A program made the position numbers and the translations under genes. A stretch of DNA of 64,000 nt from an uncultured beta proteobacterium (lineage in GTDB: Bacteria > Pseudomonadota > Gammaproteobacteria > Burkholderiales > Burkholderiaceae_C). This document shows positions 29,669 to 37,661 of the stretch, piece after piece. The stretch is from NCBI GenBank assembly GCA_903938815.1, contig CAJAES010000009.1, positions 1 through 64,000 of the forward strand, written 5' to 3'. Every line of letters begins with the position of its first letter. Positions within the stretch are counted from its first letter, which is position 1. A model generated the notes under the pieces. It searched no databases. It worked only from the letters and a program-made list of their open reading frames with translations, and was not told the DNA's origin.

Positions 29669-31509
29669 GCTCCAGCAAACAAATCCGCAACATCGCCATC
29701 ATCGCCCACGTCGACCATGGCAAGACCACGCTGGTCGACCAGCTCCTGCGCCAGAGCGGCACCTTCCGTGCGAACGAGAAGGTCGCCGAGCGCGTGATGG
29801 ACAGCAACGACATCGAACGCGAGCGTGGCATCACGATCCTGGCGAAGAACTGCGCCGTCACCTGGAAGGAGACGCACATCAACATCGTCGACACGCCGGG
29901 ACACGCCGACTTCGGCGGCGAGGTTGAGCGCGCGTTGTCGATGGTGGACGGCGTCGTTCTGCTGATCGACGCGCAGGAAGGGCCGATGCCGCAGACGCGC
30001 TTCGTGACCAAGAAGGCGCTGGCTCTGGGCCTCAAGCCCATCGTCGTCGTCAACAAGGTCGACAAGCCCGGCTCGCGCCCTGACTACGTCATCAATGCAG
30101 CCTTCGAGCTGTTCGACAAGCTCGGCGCCACCGAAGAGCAGCTGGACTTCCCGGTGGTCTACGCCTCCGGCCTGAACGGCTGGGCCTCGCTGACCGAAGG
30201 CGCCGCCGGCGAGCCCTGGGGCACCGACATGAGCGCCCTGTTCGAGACCGTGCTGGCCCACGTGCCCGCGCACAAGGGTGACCCCGAGGCCCCCCTGCAG
30301 CTGCAGATCTCCTCGCTGGACTACTCCACGTTCGTCGGCCGCATCGGCGTCGGCCGCGTGACCGCCGGCACCGTGCGCCCGATGCAGGACGTGCTGGTCT
30401 GCGAAGGCACGCCGGAAGAGGGCGGCCGCACCTTCAAGGGCCGCGTCAACCAGGTCCTGACCTTCGAGGGCCTGGAGCGCATGCAGGCCACCGAAGCCGG
30501 CCCGGGCCACATCGTGCTGGTCAACGGCATCGAGAACATCGGCATCGGCGTGACCCTCACCGACCCGACGAACCCCATGCCGCTGCCGATGCTGCACGTC
30601 GACGAGCCCACGCTGACGATGAACTTCTGCGTCAACAACAGCCCGCTGGCCGGCCGCGAGGGCAAGTTCGTCACCAGCCGCCAGATCTGGGACCGCCTGC
30701 AGAAGGAGCTCCAGTCCAACGTGGCGCTGCGCGTGAAGGAGTCCAGCGAGGACGGCATCTTCGAAGTCTCCGGGCGCGGCGAACTGCACCTGACCATCCT
30801 GCTCGAGAACATGCGCCGTGAAGGCTACGAGCTGGCCGTGAGCAAGCCGCGCGTGGTGTTCCATGATGTCGGCGGCGAGCGCCACGAGCCGATCGAGCTC
30901 GTCACGGTGGACATCGAGGACCAGCACCAGGGCGGCGTGATGCAGGCCCTGGGCGAGCGCAAGGCCGACCTCGTCAACATGGAGACCGACGGCCGCGGCC
31001 GGGTCCGCCTGGAGTACCGCATTCCGGCGCGGGGCCTCATCGGCTTCTCGAACGAGTTCATGAACCTGACGCGCGGCACCGGCCTCATCAGCAACATCTT
31101 CGACGGCTACGAGGCCTACAAGGGCGAGATCGAAGGCCGCAAGAACGGCGTGCTGATCAGCATGGACGACGGCGAGATCTTCACCTACGCGCTCGGCAAG
31201 CTCGACGACCGTGGCCGCATGTTCGTGAAGGCCGGCGACCCGGTGTACGAAGGCATGATCGTCGGCATCCACAGCCGTGACAACGACCTCGTCGTCAATG
31301 CCACGCGCATGAAGCAGCTGACCAACTTCCGGGTCAGCGGCAAGGAAGACGCGATCAAGATCACGCCTCCGATCGACCTGTCGCTCGAGTACGCGGTGGA
31401 ATTCATCGCCGACGATGAGCTGGTCGAGATCACCCCGAAGAGCATTCGCGTTCGCAAGCGATACCTCAAGGAACACGACCGCAAGAAGGCCTCGCGCCCG
31501 GGGCAATGA
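29665..31509 (+). CDS. typA: Translational GTPase TypA/BipA
   Basis: '[59 protein letters not shown]'. Confidence 0.97.
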   Translation: MSSSKQIRNIAIIAHVDHGKTTLVDQLLRQSGTFRANEKVAERVMDSNDIERERGITILAKNCAVTWKETHINIVDTPGHADFGGEVERALSMVDGVVLLIDAQEGPMPQTRFVTKKALALGLKPIVVVNKVDKPGSRPDYVINAAFELFDKLGATEEQLDFPVVYASGLNGWASLTEGAAGEPWGTDMSALFETVLAHVPAHKGDPEAPLQLQISSLDYSTFVGRIGVGRVTAGTVRPMQDVLVCEGTPEEGGRTFKGRVNQVLTFEGLERMQATEAGPGHIVLVNGIENIGIGVTLTDPTNPMPLPMLHVDEPTLTMNFCVNNSPLAGREGKFVTSRQIWDRLQKELQSNVALRVKESSEDGIFEVSGRGELHLTILLENMRREGYELAVSKPRVVFHDVGGERHEPIELVTVDIEDQHQGGVMQALGERKADLVNMETDGRGRVRLEYRIPARGLIGFSNEFMNLTRGTGLISNIFDGYEAYKGEIEGRKNGVLISMDDGEIFTYALGKLDDRGRMFVKAGDPVYEGMIVGIHSRDNDLVVNATRMKQLTNFRVSGKEDAIKITPPIDLSLEYAVEFIADDELVEITPKSIRVRKRYLKEHDRKKASRPGQ

Positions 31510-32393
31510 CCCACGGCAGGGCCGTGGGGGTGATGGTCGCGGCGGCGCTCATGTGGAGCATCGCCGGGGTCGTATCGCGCTTCCTGCAGTCGGCGCAGGG
31601 TTTCGAGGTCACCTTCTGGCGCAGCGCCTTCAATGCGCTGGCGCTGGTGCTGCTGCTGTCCTGGCTGCGCGGCCCGCGCGAGCTATGGGCCTCGCTGCGC
31701 GGCGCCGGGCGCACGATGTGGTGGTCTGGCCTGTGCTGGTGCGTGATGTTCACGGCCTTCATGCTGGCCATCACCCTGACCACCGTGGCCAACGTGCTGG
31801 TCACGATGGCCGTGGCGCCGCTCTTCACGGCGCTGGCCTCCTGGGCGCTCCTCAGGCACCGCCTGCCGCCCCGCACCTGGGGCGCCATTGCGCTGGCCGG
31901 CATCGGCATCGGCTGGATGTACGGCACGCAGATGCAGGGCGGAGACGCCCGGCACTGGCTGGGCACGGCCGTGGCGCTGGCCGTTCCGGTGGCGGCCGCT
32001 GCCAACTGGACGCTGCTTCAGCACGACCGCACCCACGGGGGCCGTGCCACCGATTTCATGCCCGCCGTGCTCATCGGCGCGGTGATGTCGGCGCTGCTGA
32101 CGCTGCCGATGTCGCTGCCGTTCTCGGCCACCACGCATGATTTGGCCCTGCTCGGGCTGCTGGGCGTGGTGCAACTGGCCATTCCCTGCCTGATGGCCGT
32201 GGCGGTCGCGCGGGTGCTGCCGGCCCCCGAGATCTCGCTGCTCGGCCTGCTCGAGGTGGTGTTCGGCGTGGCCTGGGCCTGGCTGGGCGCCAACGAGGCG
32301 CCGTCCGCGGCCGTGCTGGGCGGGGGGCTGCTGGTGCTGTTGGCGCTGGCTGGCAACGAATGGCTGGGGATGCGCAAGCCACGGCTAGGGTGA
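31506..32393 (+). CDS. EamA/DMT-superfamily transporter
   Basis: About 10 TM helices, 'FWRSAFNALALVLLLSWL', 'PAPEISLLGLLEVVFGVAWAWLGANEAPS'; 4-nt overlap with typA. Confidence 0.88.
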   Translation: MTHGRAVGVMVAAALMWSIAGVVSRFLQSAQGFEVTFWRSAFNALALVLLLSWLRGPRELWASLRGAGRTMWWSGLCWCVMFTAFMLAITLTTVANVLVTMAVAPLFTALASWALLRHRLPPRTWGAIALAGIGIGWMYGTQMQGGDARHWLGTAVALAVPVAAAANWTLLQHDRTHGGRATDFMPAVLIGAVMSALLTLPMSLPFSATTHDLALLGLLGVVQLAIPCLMAVAVARVLPAPEISLLGLLEVVFGVAWAWLGANEAPSAAVLGGGLLVLLALAGNEWLGMRKPRLG

Positions 32394-32434
32394 GTCCGGG
32401 CCCGCAGGCGGCGCTGCGGCTCTAGCATCGGCGC

Positions 32435-34048
32435 ATGCACCAGCTATCCGGGCTCGACGCCACGTTCCTCTACCTCGAGACGCCCGAAATGCCGATGCAC
32501 GTCGGCGCCTTGCACGTCTTCGAGCTTCCGGCAGGCTTCAAGGGCCGCTTCGTGACGGCGCTGCGCGCGCACGTGGCCTCGCGGCTGCAGGCGGCGCCCG
32601 TGCTGCGCCGGCGGCTGTGGTGGATGCCGCTCAACATGGCCAACCCGGCCTGGGTCGACGCCGAGCCCGAGATGAAGGCCCACATCGTCGAGGTCAGGCT
32701 GCCCAAGGGCTCGGGCCAGGCCGAACTCGAGTTGCAGGTGGCTGCGCTGCACCCGGTGCTGCTCGACCGCAAGCGGCCGCTGTGGAGGATGCATGTCTTC
32801 GACGGCCTGGCGCCGTCCCCCGCCGGGCTCAGGCGGGTCGCGCTCTACACGCAGCTGCACCACGCGGCCGTGGACGGCCAGGCCGCCGTGGCGCTGGCGA
32901 ACGTGCTGCTGGACGTGACCCCGGAGCCCCGCAGCATCGAGATGCGCCCGTCCCGCCGCAAGAAGACCTTCGAGATCGGCATGACCGAGATGCTGCGCGG
33001 AGCGCTCGCGAGCCAGGCCATGAAGGTGGCACAGATCGTCCGCGAACTGCCGTCCACGGTCGGCACGCTGAAGGATGCTGCAGTCGGCGTGGTGTCGCGC
33101 AGTGCGCTGCTGGGCGGCAAGGCCGGGCCGTCGAACCTGACCCTGGCGCCACGCACCTCGGTCAACGTGTCGGTGACCGCGACGCGCGCGTTCGCGGCCG
33201 TGACACTGCCGATGCCCGAGGTCAAGGCCATCGCCCGCGCGCACCAGGCCACCGTGAACGACCTCGTGCTGATGGTCTGCGGCAGCGCCTTGCGCCGCTA
33301 CTACGCCAAGCGAAAGGCGCTGCCGCGCAAGAGCCTGGTGGCGGCGGTGCCGATCTCGCTGCGCGATGCGGGCGATACCAGCGCCGACAACCAGGCGTCG
33401 ATGAGCCTGGTGAGCCTGGGCACCCATATCGCCGACCCGTTGCGCCGGCTGGCCCACGTGAAGGCCGCGACGGCGGCGATGAAGTCCAGCATGGGTTCGC
33501 TCAAGAGCATCCTGCCGACCGACTTCCCCTCGCTGGGTGTGCCCTGGCTGATGGAGGCCGCCACAGCCCTGTACGGCAAGGCGCGGGTAGCCGACCGGAT
33601 TCCGCAGGTGGCCAACCTCGTCATTTCCAACGTGCCCGGCCCCCCGGTGCCCCTGTACCTGGCCGGCGCACGCATGCTGACCAACTTCCCCACCTCCATC
33701 GTGGTGCACGGCCTGGCACTGAACATCACGGTGCAGAGCTATGACCAGAGCCTGGATTTCGGCCTCATGGCCGACGGCCAGGCCATGCCCGACGTGCGGG
33801 AGCTCGCCGACGCCATCGCCATCGCGTTCGACGACCTGCGCATGCTCGGCGCCGGCAACGAGGCCGAGGGCGACGCATCGCTCGTGCGCCTGGCACGACG
33901 GGGCCTGAGCCAGGCCGTGGGCGCCGCCACTGGCGCCGCCGGAAAGCTGGCGCAGCAGGCGGTGAACACGGCGATGCGCAGCGCTGTCTCGCAGGTGACG
34001 GGCGCCACCCGGGCAAAGCCTGCACCGGCGAAGAAGCGCCCCGGATAA
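32435..34048 (+). CDS. Wax ester synthase/diacylglycerol acyltransferase (WS/DGAT family)
   Basis: 'LSGLDATFLYLETPEMPMHVGALHVFE', catalytic 'LHHAAVDGQAAV' (HHxxxDG), 'VISNVPGPPVPLYLAGARM'. Confidence 0.93.
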   Translation: MHQLSGLDATFLYLETPEMPMHVGALHVFELPAGFKGRFVTALRAHVASRLQAAPVLRRRLWWMPLNMANPAWVDAEPEMKAHIVEVRLPKGSGQAELELQVAALHPVLLDRKRPLWRMHVFDGLAPSPAGLRRVALYTQLHHAAVDGQAAVALANVLLDVTPEPRSIEMRPSRRKKTFEIGMTEMLRGALASQAMKVAQIVRELPSTVGTLKDAAVGVVSRSALLGGKAGPSNLTLAPRTSVNVSVTATRAFAAVTLPMPEVKAIARAHQATVNDLVLMVCGSALRRYYAKRKALPRKSLVAAVPISLRDAGDTSADNQASMSLVSLGTHIADPLRRLAHVKAATAAMKSSMGSLKSILPTDFPSLGVPWLMEAATALYGKARVADRIPQVANLVISNVPGPPVPLYLAGARMLTNFPTSIVVHGLALNITVQSYDQSLDFGLMADGQAMPDVRELADAIAIAFDDLRMLGAGNEAEGDASLVRLARRGLSQAVGAATGAAGKLAQQAVNTAMRSAVSQVTGATRAKPAPAKKRPG

Positions 34049-34060
34049 GATCCGGGGAGC

Positions 34061-34897
34061 ATGCCGAGAATCCCCCGCAGATCCGCGCCGCCAACGGCGC
34101 CCGTGCCGACGCCGGAGCAGGAATCCTTCGCGCCGCCAGGGCCGCTGCTGCTGCTGCTCGAGGCGCGCGCGCCCTGGGAACTGGCCGCGCTGCTCGCGGT
34201 ATCGCCCTGGCTGCGCAAGATGCCTGCCGGCGACGGTCACCCGGTCATCGTCTTCCCCGGGCTCGGGGCGTCCGATACCAGCACGCTGGCCGTGCGGCAG
34301 TTCCTGCAGGGGCAGGGCTACAGCGCCTACGGCTGGGGCCAGGGCTTCAACCTCGGCCCCAAGCCCGGCGTGCTGGAGCGCTGCCGCAGCCTCATCGACG
34401 AGGTGCAGCAGCAGCATCGCGAGAAGGTCAGCCTGGTGGGCTGGAGCCTGGGCGGCATCTACGCGCGCGAGATGGCCAAGGAAAAGTCCGATCTCGTGCG
34501 CTGCGTCGTCACGCTGGGAACGCCCTTCGCAGGCCACCCGAGCGCGACCAACGCCTGGCGCTTCTACGAGTTCGTCAGCGGCCACCAGTCGCACGACGAG
34601 GAACTGCTCGCCGAGGTGAAACGCCCGCCGCCCGTGCCCACCACCTCGATCTACAGCAAGACCGACGGCATCGTCTCCTGGCCGTGCAGCATCAACCCGC
34701 CGCACCACCGCCACACCGAGAACATCGAGGTGCACGCCAGCCACATCGGCATGGGCATGAACCCGATGGCGCTCTATGCGCTGGCGGACCGCCTTCGCCA
34801 GGACCCGGCGCACTGGCGCCGGTTCGACGTCCAGGGCGCGCGCCGCTGGTTCTTCAAGGTCGCGCACCAGCCGGAGATGCTGGTCGACCAGTACTGA
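34061..34897 (+). CDS. Alpha/beta-hydrolase, lipase/PGAP1-like
   Basis: 'PVIVFPGLGASDTSTLAVRQFLQGQGYSAYGWGQG', nucleophile elbow 'GWSLGG'. Confidence 0.8.
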   Translation: MPRIPRRSAPPTAPVPTPEQESFAPPGPLLLLLEARAPWELAALLAVSPWLRKMPAGDGHPVIVFPGLGASDTSTLAVRQFLQGQGYSAYGWGQGFNLGPKPGVLERCRSLIDEVQQQHREKVSLVGWSLGGIYAREMAKEKSDLVRCVVTLGTPFAGHPSATNAWRFYEFVSGHQSHDEELLAEVKRPPPVPTTSIYSKTDGIVSWPCSINPPHHRHTENIEVHASHIGMGMNPMALYALADRLRQDPAHWRRFDVQGARRWFFKVAHQPEMLVDQY

Positions 34898-34909
34898 ACC
34901 CCTGGCCGG

Positions 34910-37501
34910 CTACTTGTTCTCGTTGCCTGGCCGCGCGTAGAAGGCCTTCTTTGCCACCTCGACGGCGAAGACATACGCCAGGGTCAGGCCGATCATGCCC
35001 AGCATGATCGGTGCCGGCAGCGGCACGAAGCCGAAAGCCGCGCTGAACGGCAGGTAGGGCAGCGACAGCGCGACCGCCATCACCGCCACCGTGGTGGCCA
35101 GCAGTAGGTTCCCGGGACGGCTGCGATAGAACGGGCGCCGTGTCCGCACGACGAGCGCGATGACGAGCTCCGTCAGCAGTGATTCGATGAACCAGCCCGT
35201 CCTGAACTCCTCGGGCGCCGCCTTGAAGATCCACAGCAGCGTGCCGAAGGTCAGCAGGTCGAAGACGGAGCTGAGCAGCCCGAACTGCACCATGTAGTCG
35301 CGGATGAACAGGGTGTCCCAGCGGTGCGGCCGAGCGACCCATTCCTTGTCCACTCGGTCCCCTGCGATCGCCGTGGCGGGAATGTCGGACAGGAAGTTGT
35401 TGAGCAGGATCTGCGAGGCCAGCAGCGGCAGGAACGGCAGGAAGACCGACGCAACGGCCATGCTGAACATGTTGCCGAAGTTGGCGCTGATGGTCGTCAG
35501 GATGTACTTGAGCGTGTTGGAGAAGGTCACCCGGCCTTCGTCGATGCCCAGCCGCAGGATGCGCAGGTCCTTGCGCAGCAGCACGAAGTCGGCCGCGTCC
35601 TTGGCGACGTCCACCGCAGTATCGACCGAGATGCCAACGTCCGCCGCGTGCAGCGCCAGCGCGTCGTTGATGCCGTCGCCCATGTACCCGACGACATGGC
35701 CGGTCTTCTGCAACGCGAGGATGATGCGTTCCTTCTGGTTCGGGTCCAGTTCGGCGAACACCTGGGTCCGCCCGGCGGCGTGCATCAGTGCCTCGTCGCT
35801 CATGTCCTGCAGTTCACGGCCCGTCATCACGCGCACGTCGGGCAGTTCGACGGCCTCGGCGATGTGGCGTGCCACCAGCCGGTTGTCGCCCGTGATGATC
35901 TTGAGCTGAACACCGCGCTGGGCCAGATCGACCACGATCTGGCGCGCGTCGGCCTTGGGCGGGTCCATGAAGAGCAGGAAGCCGTCGAAGTTCAAGCCCT
36001 GTTCGTCGGCGCGTTCGTAAGGCCCGGCGTGAACCGCCACGGGCCGGGATGCGACCCCGAGCACACGATAGCCCTGGCCGCTCCAGGTCGCGAAGCGGGA
36101 TTCGATTCGCGCGCGCGCGGCTGCGTCGAGGATCGACCTGTCGGCTCCCGCCGTCGTGCACAGAGCCAGGATCCTGTCGAGCGCACCCTTGGTGATGAGC
36201 GTGCGGGACTGCACGACCTTGTCGGCCACCACCGACAGGCACTTGCGAACGAAGTCGTACGGAATCTCGTCGACCTTCTGCACGGCGCCCAGGTCCAGAC
36301 CGGCGCGATCGACCGCGGCCACCACCGCGGCATCGAGCGGGTTCGGCAGCCCGGACTGGAAACGGGCGTTGACCCCGGCCAGCCTCAGGACGCCTGCGCT
36401 GGGCCGACCGTCGAGGTCGAACGCGCCGTCGAGTTCCACGACGCCGGCGGTCAGGGTCCCGGTCTTGTCCGTACAGAGCACGTCCATGCTGCCCAGGTTC
36501 TCGATCGCGTTCAGGCGGCGCACGATCACGCCCAGCTTCGCCATGCGCTTGGCGCCGTGCGACAACGTGATGCTCACGATGGCGGGCAGCATCTCGGGGG
36601 TGAGCCCGACGGCCAGCGCCAGCGCGAACATCAGGGAATCGATGGGCGGCCGGGCCATGAAGACATTGATCGCCAACACCACGACCACCATCACCAGCAT
36701 GACCCGCGTCAGCAGGAAGCCGAAGCGCTGCAGGCCGCGCTCGAATTCGGTGAGGGTGGGGCGCAACGCCAGCCTGGCCGCGATCTGGCCGTAGACAGTG
36801 TCCCTGCCGGTCCGCGCGATGAGCACGCGCGCCGTGCCGCTGCTCACGCTAGTGCCCATGAACACGCAGTTGCCGCGCTCGACCAGCGCCGCCTGAGCGG
36901 CCGCCACGCCGGGCCGCTTCTCGATCGGGTAGGTCTCGCCGGTCAGGACGGCCTGATTGACGAAGAAGTCCTTCGCCTGCAGCACGACGCCATCGGCCGG
37001 AATCAGGCTGCCAGCGGACAGCAGCACCACGTCGCCCGGCACCACGCGGCTGGAGGGCAGGGTCAGGGCTTGCCCGCCTCGCAGGATGTTCGAGTGCAGA
37101 GTGATCTTCGAGCGCAAGCGTGCGATGGCGTTGCCGGCCACGTACTCCTGCGCGAAACCGAGCAGTGTGCTGCCCAGGACGATGGCCAGGACCACGCCCG
37201 CGTCGACCCACTCCGATGCGAACATGGAAATGACGGAAGCCACCACCAGGATGAGCACCAGCGGATTCCTGAACTGTCGCGCCAGCAGGCCGGCGGCGGT
37301 GTCCTCGCGGACCGCAACCAGCAGGTTCCGGCCATGTCGTTTCAGCCTGACGGCGGCCGCGCGCCGCGACAACCCGTCAGCGGCGCTGTCGAGGCCGTCT
37401 GCAAGCCGGTCCGCAGGCAGACTCCAGTAGGGGTCGGGCGCCGACCACGGGCTACCTTCCGGGCCGGGCCCGGAGGCTTTCGAGCGGGGAACGCGCTGCA
37501 C
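34910..37501 (-). CDS. P-type ATPase, magnesium-translocating (MgtA/MgtB-like)
   Basis: 'DVLCTDKTGTLTAG', 'VGYMGDGINDALALHAADVGISVDTAVDVAKDAADFVLL', 'ALAVGLTPEMLP'. No in-frame ATG near N-terminus; GTG at 37501 is my guess. Confidence 0.88.
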   Translation of the reverse strand: MQRVPRSKASGPGPEGSPWSAPDPYWSLPADRLADGLDSAADGLSRRAAAVRLKRHGRNLLVAVREDTAAGLLARQFRNPLVLILVVASVISMFASEWVDAGVVLAIVLGSTLLGFAQEYVAGNAIARLRSKITLHSNILRGGQALTLPSSRVVPGDVVLLSAGSLIPADGVVLQAKDFFVNQAVLTGETYPIEKRPGVAAAQAALVERGNCVFMGTSVSSGTARVLIARTGRDTVYGQIAARLALRPTLTEFERGLQRFGFLLTRVMLVMVVVVLAINVFMARPPIDSLMFALALAVGLTPEMLPAIVSITLSHGAKRMAKLGVIVRRLNAIENLGSMDVLCTDKTGTLTAGVVELDGAFDLDGRPSAGVLRLAGVNARFQSGLPNPLDAAVVAAVDRAGLDLGAVQKVDEIPYDFVRKCLSVVADKVVQSRTLITKGALDRILALCTTAGADRSILDAAARARIESRFATWSGQGYRVLGVASRPVAVHAGPYERADEQGLNFDGFLLFMDPPKADARQIVVDLAQRGVQLKIITGDNRLVARHIAEAVELPDVRVMTGRELQDMSDEALMHAAGRTQVFAELDPNQKERIILALQKTGHVVGYMGDGINDALALHAADVGISVDTAVDVAKDAADFVLLRKDLRILRLGIDEGRVTFSNTLKYILTTISANFGNMFSMAVASVFLPFLPLLASQILLNNFLSDIPATAIAGDRVDKEWVARPHRWDTLFIRDYMVQFGLLSSVFDLLTFGTLLWIFKAAPEEFRTGWFIESLLTELVIALVVRTRRPFYRSRPGNLLLATTVAVMAVALSLPYLPFSAAFGFVPLPAPIMLGMIGLTLAYVFAVEVAKKAFYARPGNENK

Positions 37502-37661
37502 GGGCTCTGGCTCCAAGCCGCCCGGACGCGGCGGTCCCGGCGATGATGGCCGGGCACGGATGAAGGCGATGTCGATCAGCGCAAGCAAGGTCGCAATTGG
37601 CCGCAATCGGCCGCCACAGACGCGCGGGCTCCGGGGCCCGGATAACCCGGGCCCGATCAAC

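Noticed and set aside
29563-31506. 647-aa minus-strand ORF opposite typA
   Set aside because: Antisense of a highly conserved GTPase; no start context or domain.
32444-34867. 807-aa minus-strand ORF opposite WS/DGAT and hydrolase genes
   Set aside because: Antisense shadow; the plus strand has strong WS/DGAT and alpha/beta hydrolase motifs.
35324-37546. 740-aa plus-strand ORF opposite the P-type ATPase
   Set aside because: Shadow frame; the minus strand has DKTGT and GDGIND motifs.
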